The notes under the pieces: model-generated | The model's database searches: none | Told to the model about the DNA's origin: nothing | The model's input: the letters and a program-made list of their open reading frames with translations, nothing else | DNA from: DATESN01 sp035270785 | Lineage (GTDB): Bacteria; Bacillota; Clostridia; Lachnospirales; Lachnospiraceae | Assembly: GCA_035270785.1 (NCBI GenBank) | Contig: DATESN010000101.1 | Span: forward strand, 1-64,000 | Direction of reading: 5' to 3' | DNA: 64,000 nt | Shown: positions 16,848 to 24,833 of the stretch, piece by piece | Layout: each line of letters begins with the position of its first letter | Position numbering within the stretch: position 1 is the stretch's first letter | Program-made: the position numbers and the translations under genes

Positions 16848-16935
16848 GCTTCTTTATTTACTTGCTTCTTTACTTGCTTCTTTACTTGCTTCTTTACTTG
16901 TTTCTTTATTTGCTTCTTTATTTGCTTTTTTAGCA
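16848..16935 (-). repeat. 12-bp tandem repeats encoding the RecA C-terminal tail
   Basis: Six units with starts at 16864, 16876, 16888, 16900, 16912 and 16924 (plus strand GCTTCTTTACTT and variants) encode KEAS/KEAN/KETS tetrapeptides. A seventh copy at 16848 lies past the stop codon, displaced by a 4-bp insertion that creates the TAA. Unit length is a multiple of three, so slippage changes tail length without a frameshift. Confidence 0.9.
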
Positions 16936-17957
16936 GTACCCTTTACTGGTTCAAGTATCGCTACTGGTAGACCAAAGTGCAGTCTAACTTTCTGTTCAAT
17001 TTCATCTCTTATTGTTGGGTTTTCTTTTAAATATGTTTTCGAATTTTCTCTACCTTGACCAATTTTGTTGCCTTCATAAGCATACCAAGCGCCACTTTTA
17101 TTTATAATATTAACATTTGATGCCAAATCAAGAATATCTCCTTCTGTTGAAATACCCTGGCCAAACATAATATCGAATTCAGCTTCCTTAAATGGTGGTG
17201 CTATTTTATTTTTTACAACCTTGATTCGAGTCCTATTTCCAATAACCTCTCCACCTTGCTTTAACGATTCAATTCTTCTTACATCTAAACGTACTGTTGC
17301 GTAAAATTTCAACGCACGACCGCCTGTTGTCGTCTCTGGACTTCCAAACATAACTCCAACTTTTTCACGTAATTGATTAATGAAAATAACGGTGCAATTA
17401 GATTTACTAATAATTGCTGTTAATTTACGAAGTGCCTGTGACATAAGTCTTGCTTGCAAACCAATATGACTATCACCCATGTCGCCATCAATTTCGACTT
17501 TTGGTACCAACGCTGCCACAGAATCCACAACTACAATATCAACAGCTCCTGATCGAACCATAGTCTCTGTGATTTCTAATGCTTGCTCTCCATTATCTGG
17601 TTGAGAAATATATAAATTATCGATATCCACACCAATCTTTTTTGCATATGCTGGATCTAAAGCATGTTCCGCATCAATGAAACCAGCTATTCCGCCTCTT
17701 TTTTGGACTTCAGCTATCATATGTAAGGTAACTGTTGTCTTACCACTTGATTCGGGTCCATATATCTCCATAACCCTACCTTTTGGTATTCCACCTAGGC
17801 CCAACGCTATATCTAAGCTTAACGATCCTGATGGGACTGTTTCCACACTCATCATTGATGCTGGATCCCCTAGTTTCATGACTGATCCTTTACCAAATTG
17901 CTTTTCTATTTGCAATACTGCTGCTTCTAACGCCTTAATTTTATCTTCTCTTTCCAT
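16854..17957 (-). CDS. recA: Recombinase RecA with low-complexity tail
   Basis: DNA strand-exchange ATPase and SOS co-protease. Walker A GPESSGKT is at 67-74, Walker B VVVDSVAAL follows, and loop L1/L2 residues and the FINQLREKVGVMFGSPETTTGG block are intact. The ATG at 17957 has GGAG upstream; earlier in-frame ATGs fall inside the LexA boxes and promoter. The protein is 367 residues. Instead of the usual acidic tail, its last ~25 residues are lysine-glutamate-serine tetrapeptide repeats. Promoter and two LexA boxes are at 17974-18025. Confidence 0.97.
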   Translation of the reverse strand: MEREDKIKALEAAVLQIEKQFGKGSVMKLGDPASMMSVETVPSGSLSLDIALGLGGIPKGRVMEIYGPESSGKTTVTLHMIAEVQKRGGIAGFIDAEHALDPAYAKKIGVDIDNLYISQPDNGEQALEITETMVRSGAVDIVVVDSVAALVPKVEIDGDMGDSHIGLQARLMSQALRKLTAIISKSNCTVIFINQLREKVGVMFGSPETTTGGRALKFYATVRLDVRRIESLKQGGEVIGNRTRIKVVKNKIAPPFKEAEFDIMFGQGISTEGDILDLASNVNIINKSGAWYAYEGNKIGQGRENSKTYLKENPTIRDEIEQKVRLHFGLPVAILEPVKGTAKKANKEANKETSKEASKEASKEASK

Positions 17958-17973
17958 TGAAGTCTCCTTTTTT

Positions 17974-17987
17974 AGAACAAACGTTCT
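17974..17987 (-). promoter_or_regulatory. LexA (DinR) box, recA-proximal
   Basis: AGAACGTTTGTTCT on the minus strand has the GAAC-N4-GTTC core of the Firmicute SOS box as a perfect inverted repeat. It lies between the promoter and the ribosome site. Confidence 0.8.
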
Positions 17988-17996
17988 CATATATCG

Positions 17997-18025
17997 ATAA
18001 TAAAACATTTGTTCGACTTTGTCAA
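17997..18025 (-). promoter_or_regulatory. recA promoter with LexA box in the spacer
   Basis: On the minus strand TTGACA (18020-18025), a 17-bp spacer and TATTAT (17997-18002). The spacer contains CGAACAAATGTTTT (18002-18015), a LexA box with one degenerate half. Bound LexA would exclude RNA polymerase directly. Confidence 0.85.
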
Positions 18026-18282
18026 TATTAATTAGCTACTTTGTATTTTTTTCGTACTAACAATATATTACCAATATGATTGTCCCATAAATAACCCTCA
18101 ATCTTATCACTCCTAACTTTTTTTTTATTATCTAATGATTGATTGGAAATAGGAGCGATACGCCCTAGAATTTTAAGATTTCCAAAGATATGATAGATAT
18201 TTTTATCCTATCATGAAAAAATACCATAAGCAATCAATTATTTAAAATTTATAGTTTGAAAGTTGCATACGGTATTTTTCAT
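18026..18282. other. Intergenic region between the acyltransferase gene and recA
   Basis: No ORF is supported here. It holds an imperfect inverted repeat with arms at 18216-18233 and 18263-18279 (AAAAATACC and GGTATTTTT ends), which can act as terminator for the acyltransferase gene, and a small hairpin at 18191-18213. The rest is unassigned AT-rich sequence. Confidence 0.6.
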
Positions 18283-18334
18283 TATTTGTATTGATCACTT
18301 GTATTGATCACTTGTATTGATCATTTGTATTGAT
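18283..18334 (-). repeat. Four tandem 13-bp repeats across the acyltransferase stop codon
   Basis: Units at 18283-18295, 18296-18308, 18309-18321 and 18322-18334 read ATCAATACAAGTG with one or two changes on the minus strand. Thirteen is not a multiple of three, so each unit shifts the frame. The TGA stop of the acyltransferase falls inside the array. Confidence 0.9.
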
Positions 18335-19381
18335 TGCTTTCCTTTTTTTCTTTCCCAGCAAAAAGTAAAACCAATGATTAAACATATAGATAATAACAAG
18401 TTCCATTAAAATAATAGCTACTGCAATTCCTAAATAAAAAAAATACATTTTTGCTCTAGTTATATATTGGTTCACCCATAACGACGCTCTAATAGCTATG
18501 ATTAACACTTGTGCATCAAGATGCGTTCCCATAATGATCAATGAATTAACGCCAAAATAAGTTAGGACTACAGAATGCTTTATATTCTTGCAAAGGAAAA
18601 TAACTCCCATAGATCCCAAACATGCACATAAAAAATAGATTGCCTTATGATTAAATGCCATAAAATGCATGTCTACTCTTCCATTCCATAAACTAATAAC
18701 TACAGTAGCAATTAAAAATAAAATTCCTAAAAGAAACTCTGATAAACTTCCTTTTTCTCGTTCCTTAATAATAAATTTAATGTAATATCCAAAGGTTAAA
18801 AAGAGACAGCCTATTGCCGTTCGAAATATTGTTGTTAGAAAATAACCAAACAGTAACATTCCATCATTTTGATGGATTGGAAAATGTCTATCAAAAACTT
18901 GTTTCATAATGATGGCTATTACTCCAAGCACCAGAAAAACTCCAATAGTTACTTCATGGGAGCTTTTTTTTCTGACAAATAAAAATAGGACTTCTCCAAA
19001 AAATAGGGCTGGAAGAAACCATAAAACAGAGATTCCATATAAACTCACAAATTCAATAAAAGCCATCTTAATAAAATTAAAGTCAATTACTTGAGGGTGT
19101 TTCCACAAGTACCAAAAATCCACTAACATATAAATAACACTAAATGTAATATAGGGAATCATAATCCCTTTCCATTTTCGTTTTATTATCGTTGCAAAGG
19201 ATTTTTCTTCTTCCTTAATTTGCATTAATAACATTCCTGAAATAATGAAAAATAAGGGCATATGAAAAGATGAAATAATGGTTAATAATTGATCATTGCA
19301 ATAAGTGGAATGACCAAGGACAACTAAAATGATGCCAACTCCCTTTGCCATATCTAAGTAATGTAAGCGCCTGTTTTCCAT
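18308..19381 (-). CDS. Membrane acyltransferase family 3 protein
   Basis: A 357-residue protein with about ten transmembrane segments. The N-terminus (HYLDMAKGVGIILVVLGHS, then SSFHMPLFFIISGML) is the signature of family-3 acyltransferases, which O-acetylate cell-surface sugars; His21 in GHS is the likely catalytic base. This resembles the subgroup annotated as fucose 4-O-acetylase-like. Its acceptor is unknown. AAGGAG precedes the ATG. It sits between cinA and recA, which are usually adjacent in relatives, so it may be an insertion into a conserved cluster. Its last codons are made of the 13-bp repeat. Confidence 0.85.
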   Translation of the reverse strand: MENRRLHYLDMAKGVGIILVVLGHSTYCNDQLLTIISSFHMPLFFIISGMLLMQIKEEEKSFATIIKRKWKGIMIPYITFSVIYMLVDFWYLWKHPQVIDFNFIKMAFIEFVSLYGISVLWFLPALFFGEVLFLFVRKKSSHEVTIGVFLVLGVIAIIMKQVFDRHFPIHQNDGMLLFGYFLTTIFRTAIGCLFLTFGYYIKFIIKEREKGSLSEFLLGILFLIATVVISLWNGRVDMHFMAFNHKAIYFLCACLGSMGVIFLCKNIKHSVVLTYFGVNSLIIMGTHLDAQVLIIAIRASLWVNQYITRAKMYFFYLGIAVAIILMELVIIYMFNHWFYFLLGKKKRKAINTNDQYK

Positions 19382-19431
19382 CTCTCTCCTTATCCCTATG
19401 TAGTAACTAGATAAAACTCCATGGTTTGGTT

Positions 19432-20700
19432 TTATTTACCTTCATCTGTTTCCTTTTCTTTCACATATTCTAAAATGCATTTTCGTAAAAGGGTGCATGC
19501 ATAAGAAACGGATGCTTCACGAATCTTACTACGATTTCCATTAAATTGAAACTTTTCAACCGTTAGCCTTCCGCATACACTACAGCCTATGTAAACAAGT
19601 CCTACCGGTTTTTCTATTGTGCCACCATCCGGTCCTGCAATACCTGTAATGGATATTGTAACGTCTGATTTGGTGGCGCAAGCAGCTCCTTTTGCCATCT
19701 CCTTAGCAACTTGTTCACTAACAGCACCATGATGATTTAACGTTCTCTTGTTGACACCTACATTTTTGCGTTTCGATTTGTTAGAATAGGTAATAAAACC
19801 TGATTTAAATACTTTTGAAATTCCTGCAACATTGATTAATCTGGCCGCTAACAGTCCGCCAGAACAAGATTCTACGGTGGAAATAGTGAGATCATTTTCG
19901 ATTAATAAATCGATAATACATTTTTCTAATGTTATCTTTTCCTCGGTGGTATAGATATTTTCCCCAAAACGACTTCTTAATTCTTTCACAACAGGTTTCA
20001 ATAAATCTTTCGCTCTTTCTTTATTACTAGCATTTGCTGTAATACGAAGATGAACTTCACCTGTTTTTGCATATGGCGCAATCGTTGGATTCGATTGCGC
20101 TTCTATTAAATCATCTATCATCGTTTCTACTTTGCTTTCACTAACACCACAAATTTTAACTGTTTTTGAATATATCGTTCCTGGATTAACTTGATTAAGA
20201 TAAGGATATATATCCTTTTCAAACATAGGAATCAATTCATTTGGAGGACCTGGAAGCAAAATAATAATTTTACCATCTTCCTCCATAATCAATCCAGGTG
20301 CGGTACCATTCTTGTTATCAATAACAATAGCCCCTTCTGGTATCAACGCCTGTTTCCAATTATTTTCGGTAGGATTTATCCCCCTTTTTTCAAAAATAGA
20401 ACGAATGGATTCTTTACTTCTCTCATCCATATAAAGAGTTTTTCCCATAACCTTAGCGACAGTTTCTTTTGTCAGATCATCCTGCGTTGGTCCAAGTCCA
20501 CCTGATAAAATAACAATATCAGAGCGTTCCTTTGCTACTAAAATAGCCTCCATGAGACGCTTCTCATTATCTCCAACAACACATTGGTAGAAGCAGGAAA
20601 GACCAAGAGAAGCGCATTGTTCTGATAGATATGCTGCATTTGTATTTACAATATTTCCAAGTAATATTTCCGTTCCAACGCATATTAATTCCACAACCAT
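19432..20700 (-). CDS. cinA: CinA: MoCF-like domain plus NMN amidohydrolase
   Basis: A 422-residue two-domain protein. The N-terminal half is the molybdopterin-binding-like/ADP-ribose pyrophosphatase module (GTEILLGNIVNTNAAYL, SGGLGPTQDDLTKE). The C-terminal half is the PncC nicotinamide mononucleotide deamidase (TVESCSGGLLAARL, ITGIAGPDGGT, PVGLVYIG), which recycles NMN to the NAD pathway. The ATG directly follows the pgsA stop, so the two are coupled. The competence-damage name comes from streptococci; there is no competence gene here. Confidence 0.95.
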   Translation of the reverse strand: MVVELICVGTEILLGNIVNTNAAYLSEQCASLGLSCFYQCVVGDNEKRLMEAILVAKERSDIVILSGGLGPTQDDLTKETVAKVMGKTLYMDERSKESIRSIFEKRGINPTENNWKQALIPEGAIVIDNKNGTAPGLIMEEDGKIIILLPGPPNELIPMFEKDIYPYLNQVNPGTIYSKTVKICGVSESKVETMIDDLIEAQSNPTIAPYAKTGEVHLRITANASNKERAKDLLKPVVKELRSRFGENIYTTEEKITLEKCIIDLLIENDLTISTVESCSGGLLAARLINVAGISKVFKSGFITYSNKSKRKNVGVNKRTLNHHGAVSEQVAKEMAKGAACATKSDVTISITGIAGPDGGTIEKPVGLVYIGCSVCGRLTVEKFQFNGNRSKIREASVSYACTLLRKCILEYVKEKETDEGK

Positions 20701-21237
20701 TTATTTATCCTCTTTCATAATATCTTTGTTTTTAAATAAATAATCTAACAAAGACCAAATGGTTAAAATAACTGCAATCCACATTACTACTTGAGTAATA
20801 ACCATAAACATTTTGATATCTGCAATCATTAGACATACCATAATCATTTGAAAAGTTGTCTTGAACTTTCCGATATTACTTGCTGCAAGAACACGTCCAT
20901 TGTCGGAAGCAATTAAGCGAAAACCACTTATTATAAATTCTCTACTAATTATAACAATTACAATCCAAGCAGGAATTTTACTTAGTTCAACCAAGCCTAT
21001 CAAAGCTGCACTAACCAGCAGTTTATCTGCCAAAGGATCCATAAATTTTCCAAAGTTTGTAACCAGATTATATTTTCTAGCTATTTTTCCATCCAATAAA
21101 TCTGTTAAACTCGCGATTATAAAAATTCCTAGTGCAATCCATTTACTTGCCAATCCTGCGTAATCAGTGAAAAGAAAAAAACAAAATGGTAAAATCATAA
21201 TAACTCGTAAAATAGTAAGCTTATTTGGTAAATTCAT
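20701..21237 (-). CDS. pgsA: CDP-diacylglycerol-glycerol-3-phosphate 3-phosphatidyltransferase
   Basis: Makes phosphatidylglycerol phosphate in the membrane. The CDP-alcohol phosphotransferase motif DG-x2-AR-x8-G-x3-D-x3-D is complete: Asp49, Gly50, Ala53, Arg54, Gly63, Asp67 and Asp71. The 178-residue protein has five or six hydrophobic segments. Its ATG overlaps the end of rimO by 17 bp, with AGGAG inside rimO, so translation is coupled. Confidence 0.95.
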   Translation of the reverse strand: MNLPNKLTILRVIMILPFCFFLFTDYAGLASKWIALGIFIIASLTDLLDGKIARKYNLVTNFGKFMDPLADKLLVSAALIGLVELSKIPAWIVIVIISREFIISGFRLIASDNGRVLAASNIGKFKTTFQMIMVCLMIADIKMFMVITQVVMWIAVILTIWSLLDYLFKNKDIMKEDK

Positions 21238-22561
21238 CTTCCAATTCTCCTATCAAATCATATTCATTAGAACCTGTAATGATAACTTTTACAAAATCAC
21301 CACTCATTAGTTCCTTCCTCGTGTTAATAAATAAATACCCGTCTACGTTTGGTGCATCTTTATAGGTTCTTGCAATATATGCATTTTCATCTACGACTTT
21401 TCCTTCAATCATAGCTAGCACTTTTTTACCAACCATTGCTTCCGCCTTTTCAAAGGCAATCTCTTGTTGTAATTCCATCACCTCATTACGTCTATCTGAT
21501 TTAACTTGTTCTTCAATTTGATTAGGCATGATTGCCGCTGGTGTATCTTCTTCTGGTGAATAGGTAAATACTCCAAGGCGATCAAATTCCATTTCATTAA
21601 CAAATTGCATCAAATCTTCGTGATCTTCTATTGTTTCTCCTGGAAAACCTGTTATTAAGGTTGTTCTTATACAGATATCTGGAATCTCTGCCCTTACTTT
21701 ACCAACGATATCACGTATTTCTTGCTGATTTGTTCTTCTACCCATACGTTTTAGAATATGATCCGATGCATGTTGAATTGGCATATCTACATAATGACAT
21801 ACCTTTTCTTCTTCCTTAATGACTTGAATTAATTCATCCGTAACTTCTTCTGGATAACAATATAAAATACGAATCCAATATAGACCATCAATTTCACATA
21901 ATTTATGGATTAATTCTGGCAAACTTTTTTTCCCATATAAATCTTTTCCATACAGGGTCGTTTCTTGTGCTACTAAAATTAATTCTTTTACTCCCTGGTC
22001 TACAAGTGCCCTTGCTTCTTCTATAAGACTATCCATTGGAATGGATCGGAAATTACCTCTTACTTTTGGAATAATACAATAGGAACAATGCTTGTCACAG
22101 CCTTCTGCAATTTTCAAATAGGCGTAATATCCGCCTGTTGTTACAACTCGTTTTTTCCCATGGACCGGCGTTCTGTTAATATCCTCCATATGGTTTTCTT
22201 TCGTTCCTGCTAGTGTTGCTTCCACTGTTTCAACTATTTTATCAATGGCAAGTGTACCTATAATAGCGTCCACCTCTGGAATTTCTTTTTGAATTTCTTC
22301 TTTGTATCGTTGAGCCAGGCACCCCGTTACAATCAATGCTTTGATTGCACCTGTTTTACGTAATTCGCCCATTTCCAATATGGTATTAATACTTTCCTCT
22401 TTTGCATCATTAATAAAGCAGCAAGTATTTATTACTATAATATCAGCTTCCTTTTCATCATCTGTAAAGGAATATCCTTTTTCATCAAGCATCCCAAGCA
22501 TCACTTCGGAGTCTACTAAATTCTTATCACATCCAAGTGAAATTAATAATATCTTCATCAT
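21221..22561 (-). CDS. rimO: Ribosomal protein S12 methylthiotransferase RimO
   Basis: Radical-SAM enzyme that methylthiolates an aspartate of ribosomal protein S12. The N-terminal UPF0004 domain has cluster cysteines Cys11, Cys47 and Cys81; the radical-SAM CxxxCxxC is Cys155-Cys159-Cys162 in GCDKHCSYCIIP; a TRAM domain fills the last ~65 residues. I start at ATG 22561, preceded by GGAAGG. An upstream in-frame ATG at 22624 lies on the rpoZ terminator and has no ribosome site. The protein is then 446 residues, the family norm. Confidence 0.94.
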   Translation of the reverse strand: MMKILLISLGCDKNLVDSEVMLGMLDEKGYSFTDDEKEADIIVINTCCFINDAKEESINTILEMGELRKTGAIKALIVTGCLAQRYKEEIQKEIPEVDAIIGTLAIDKIVETVEATLAGTKENHMEDINRTPVHGKKRVVTTGGYYAYLKIAEGCDKHCSYCIIPKVRGNFRSIPMDSLIEEARALVDQGVKELILVAQETTLYGKDLYGKKSLPELIHKLCEIDGLYWIRILYCYPEEVTDELIQVIKEEEKVCHYVDMPIQHASDHILKRMGRRTNQQEIRDIVGKVRAEIPDICIRTTLITGFPGETIEDHEDLMQFVNEMEFDRLGVFTYSPEEDTPAAIMPNQIEEQVKSDRRNEVMELQQEIAFEKAEAMVGKKVLAMIEGKVVDENAYIARTYKDAPNVDGYLFINTRKELMSGDFVKVIITGSNEYDLIGELEDEFTK

Positions 22562-22624
22562 TTTGTTCCAACCTTCCAAACTTCTTACATAGACATATTT
22601 AAGCATGCCCTTACTATTTTTCAT

Positions 22625-22661
22625 AAAAAAAGGGAAAGTACCTTGCGGTATTTCCCTTTTA
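22625..22661 (-). terminator. Terminator after rpoZ
   Basis: Minus-strand arms AAAAGGGAAATACC and GGTACTTTCCCTTTT with a GCAA tetraloop and a run of seven T. It separates remA-gmk-rpoZ from rimO-pgsA-cinA. Confidence 0.88.
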
Positions 22662-22699
22662 GAGAACTGTAGGATTTTACAATTCCTATTACCATACTA

Positions 22700-22939
22700 T
22701 TATGCTTCTTCCTCATCGCCTAAAATCTTTATTTTAGATTGATTCAGTTCTTCAACAGCGATTGATAAGGGTTTTTTACCTTTTCCATCAATTAATGGCT
22801 CTGCTCCGCAAATAATCTGTCTCGCTCTTTTTGAAGTTGCCAAAACGATGGAGTATCGACTATTGACTACTGGTTGTTCCCCGGGTTCAACTTCACTATT
22901 TACTACCTTCATTAAGTCTGTGTAAGATGGATGTATCAT
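22700..22939 (-). CDS. rpoZ: DNA-directed RNA polymerase omega subunit
   Basis: Small RNA polymerase subunit that aids beta-prime folding. The 79 residues contain the family pattern: HPSYTDLM at the N-terminus, NSRYSIVLATSKRARQI with the conserved Arg-rich helix, and KPLSIAVEEL. Its start overlaps the gmk stop by one base (TAATG). It follows gmk, as in most Firmicutes. Confidence 0.93.
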   Translation of the reverse strand: MIHPSYTDLMKVVNSEVEPGEQPVVNSRYSIVLATSKRARQIICGAEPLIDGKGKKPLSIAVEELNQSKIKILGDEEEA

Positions 22940-23577
22940 TATTTTTCTCCTTTTGAAAAACCTTTCAGTTCTTCTCTGATTTTTTCTATAAACTCCTCAT
23001 TCCTGAATGGAGTGTTATGAGCTGCTAAAACTATCTTTTGTAAGTCTTGAATACACTGATCTAAGTTATCATTTATAACAATATAATCATAATCTTCAAT
23101 TCCTTTTGATTCTTCATATGCAATACTTAGTCGATTATTAATTACATCTTCTGTCTCTGTTCCCCTGATCGTTAATCTTTTCTTTAATTCATCAGCACTT
23201 GGTGGCATTACAAATAATAATAATGCAGATGGAATAATCTCTTTAATTTTCCTTGCACCTTGAATCTCAATTTCTAGTATGACATCTTTTCCCTGTTCAA
23301 GTTGTTGTTCCACATAATCCTTGGGTGTTCCATAATAGTTATCACAGTAGCTTGCATATTCAATAAAACCATCTTCTAAAATCTTTTTCTGGAATTCTTC
23401 TTTTGTTACAAAGAAATACTCTTTTCCATTTACCTCACCTATTCGTGGGTTCCTTGTTGTCATGGATGTGGATAATGAATACTGATCAAACTCTTGCAGC
23501 AGCCTTTTCATAAGGGTACCTTTTCCAGCTCCAGAAAATCCTGAGATAACTAATAAAATACCTTTATGCTTCATCAT
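22939..23577 (-). CDS. gmk: Guanylate kinase
   Basis: Phosphorylates GMP to GDP. The P-loop GFSGAGKGT is near the N-terminus; the GMP-binding residues lie in STSMTTRNPRIGEVNGKEYFFV, and IEIQGARKIK and MPPSADELKKRL follow. I start at the ATG at 23577, which overlaps the remA stop by 14 bp; the next codon (23574) is also ATG and an upstream GTG-like start would lie inside remA. The length of about 212 residues is normal. Confidence 0.95.
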   Translation of the reverse strand: MMKHKGILLVISGFSGAGKGTLMKRLLQEFDQYSLSTSMTTRNPRIGEVNGKEYFFVTKEEFQKKILEDGFIEYASYCDNYYGTPKDYVEQQLEQGKDVILEIEIQGARKIKEIIPSALLLFVMPPSADELKKRLTIRGTETEDVINNRLSIAYEESKGIEDYDYIVINDNLDQCIQDLQKIVLAAHNTPFRNEEFIEKIREELKGFSKGEK

Positions 23578-23824
23578 TATCACCACTTTCAACCTGGGCT
23601 CTGTTGGCAATGGTTTCAGGTAAAAGAGCTGATAAAACTATTTGGTTGTTTTCCATAACAACAACTGCCTTCGTTTTTCTACCTTGGGTTGCATCAATTG
23701 CCATCCCCGTTTCCTTGGAAATTTGTATCATACGTTTGATGGGTGCTGAATCGGGACTTACGATTGCTATAATTTTAGACGTATTAACAATATTACCAAA
23801 GCCAATGTGAATTAATTTATTCAT
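23564..23824 (-). CDS. remA: RemA-family extracellular matrix regulator
   Basis: An 86-residue DUF370 protein. In Bacillus subtilis RemA is a DNA-binding activator of matrix and osmoprotection genes. Visible family sequence: HIGFGNIVNTSKIIAIVSPDS at the N-terminus, split here as the first two strands, PIKRMIQ and DATQGRKTKAVVV. Position between yicC and gmk is conserved in Firmicutes. The 3' end overlaps gmk. Confidence 0.93.
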   Translation of the reverse strand: MNKLIHIGFGNIVNTSKIIAIVSPDSAPIKRMIQISKETGMAIDATQGRKTKAVVVMENNQIVLSALLPETIANRAQVESGDNDEA

Positions 23825-23836
23825 AATAACCTCTAA

Positions 23837-24715
23837 TTATTCTATATTTTGTATCTGTTCCCTGACTTTTTCTATTTCTGTTTTTAGCTCTATTGCACGA
23901 TTTGAAATATCTATATTATTAGCTTTCGAAAGAATCGTATTTGCTTCACGATTCATTTCCTGTGCAATGAAGTCTAATTTTCTACCAATACTTCCACCTT
24001 CCAATAAGGTGTTTTTCGTTGTTTCGATATGACTTTTCAATCGAACAATTTCTTCATCTACACAAATTTTGTCTGCAAAAATAGTAATTTCCGTTAAAAT
24101 ACGATTTTCATCAATGGAATTATTTCCAATTAACTCTTGCACCTTTTCCTCAAGCTTTTGCCTATATTCTTTCACTATTTCAGGAGAACGTGCCGCAATA
24201 TAATCAACATAAACTAACATTCCCTCTAATTTATGAATCAAATCAGCCAAAAGGTTTTCGCCTTCCTTAATACGTGTATCAACTAAGCCCTTTGCTGCGC
24301 CTTTCACTGCTGCTTCTAATAACTTCCATAATTCCTCTTCATCCATTGTTTGTTCTTCCATAGAAAATACTTCTGGATATCTAGAAAGACTGGAAACCCT
24401 TATATCATTATCCAATGAAAAATCGGATGCCATTTGTTGCAAAAAGTGGTAATACTCCCCTGCAATTTCTTTATTATATTTAATACTGACATTATTTTCA
24501 GACAAATCTTCATAGGTAATAAAAATATCAATCTTACCCCTTTGAACATATCCTTTTAATGATCCACGGATTGCGGATTCAAAAAAAATCAGCTTTTTGG
24601 GCATTTTGATATTAACATCTAAATACCTGTGATTTACCGTTTTCATTTCTACTGTAAACTTACGATCCCCATCTGCAATTTCACAGCGGCCGAAGCCTGT
24701 CATGCTTTTAATCAT
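23837..24715 (-). CDS. yicC: YicC-family endoribonuclease
   Basis: A 292-residue protein with the YicC signature MTGFGRCEI at the N-terminus, EMKTVNHRYLDVNIKMP, and the C-terminal IAQEMNREANTILSKANN block. YicC/YloC proteins have been shown to be ring-forming, metal-dependent endoribonucleases. AGGAG precedes the ATG. It heads yicC-remA-gmk-rpoZ with 12-bp or smaller gaps. Confidence 0.93.
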   Translation of the reverse strand: MIKSMTGFGRCEIADGDRKFTVEMKTVNHRYLDVNIKMPKKLIFFESAIRGSLKGYVQRGKIDIFITYEDLSENNVSIKYNKEIAGEYYHFLQQMASDFSLDNDIRVSSLSRYPEVFSMEEQTMDEEELWKLLEAAVKGAAKGLVDTRIKEGENLLADLIHKLEGMLVYVDYIAARSPEIVKEYRQKLEEKVQELIGNNSIDENRILTEITIFADKICVDEEIVRLKSHIETTKNTLLEGGSIGRKLDFIAQEMNREANTILSKANNIDISNRAIELKTEIEKVREQIQNIE

Positions 24716-24732
24716 ACCTTCTCCTATAACAC

Positions 24733-24811
24733 AAAAAAATCAATGCTTCTTTTATCACTATTTTAATAGCGAATTCTTCTCTTTTTTATCAATTCGCCAC
24801 TTCTAAGCATT
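24733..24811 (-). terminator. Branched terminator structure after rqcH
   Basis: On the minus strand an outer stem AATGCTT/AAGCATT encloses two inner hairpins, GCGAATT/AATTCGC and CTATT/AATAG, and is followed by ATTTTTTT. This three-way junction lies just past rqcH and ends in a T-run, so termination is the likely function. Confidence 0.6.
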
Positions 24812-24833
24812 ATACTTCATACCTATAATCACG

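Noticed and set aside
17958..18008. Extended N-terminus for recA
   Set aside because: The extra codons would be the LexA box and the -10 region of the promoter.
22562..22624. Extended N-terminus for rimO
   Set aside because: The extra codons overlap the rpoZ terminator and lack a ribosome site; the internal ATG at 22561 has one.
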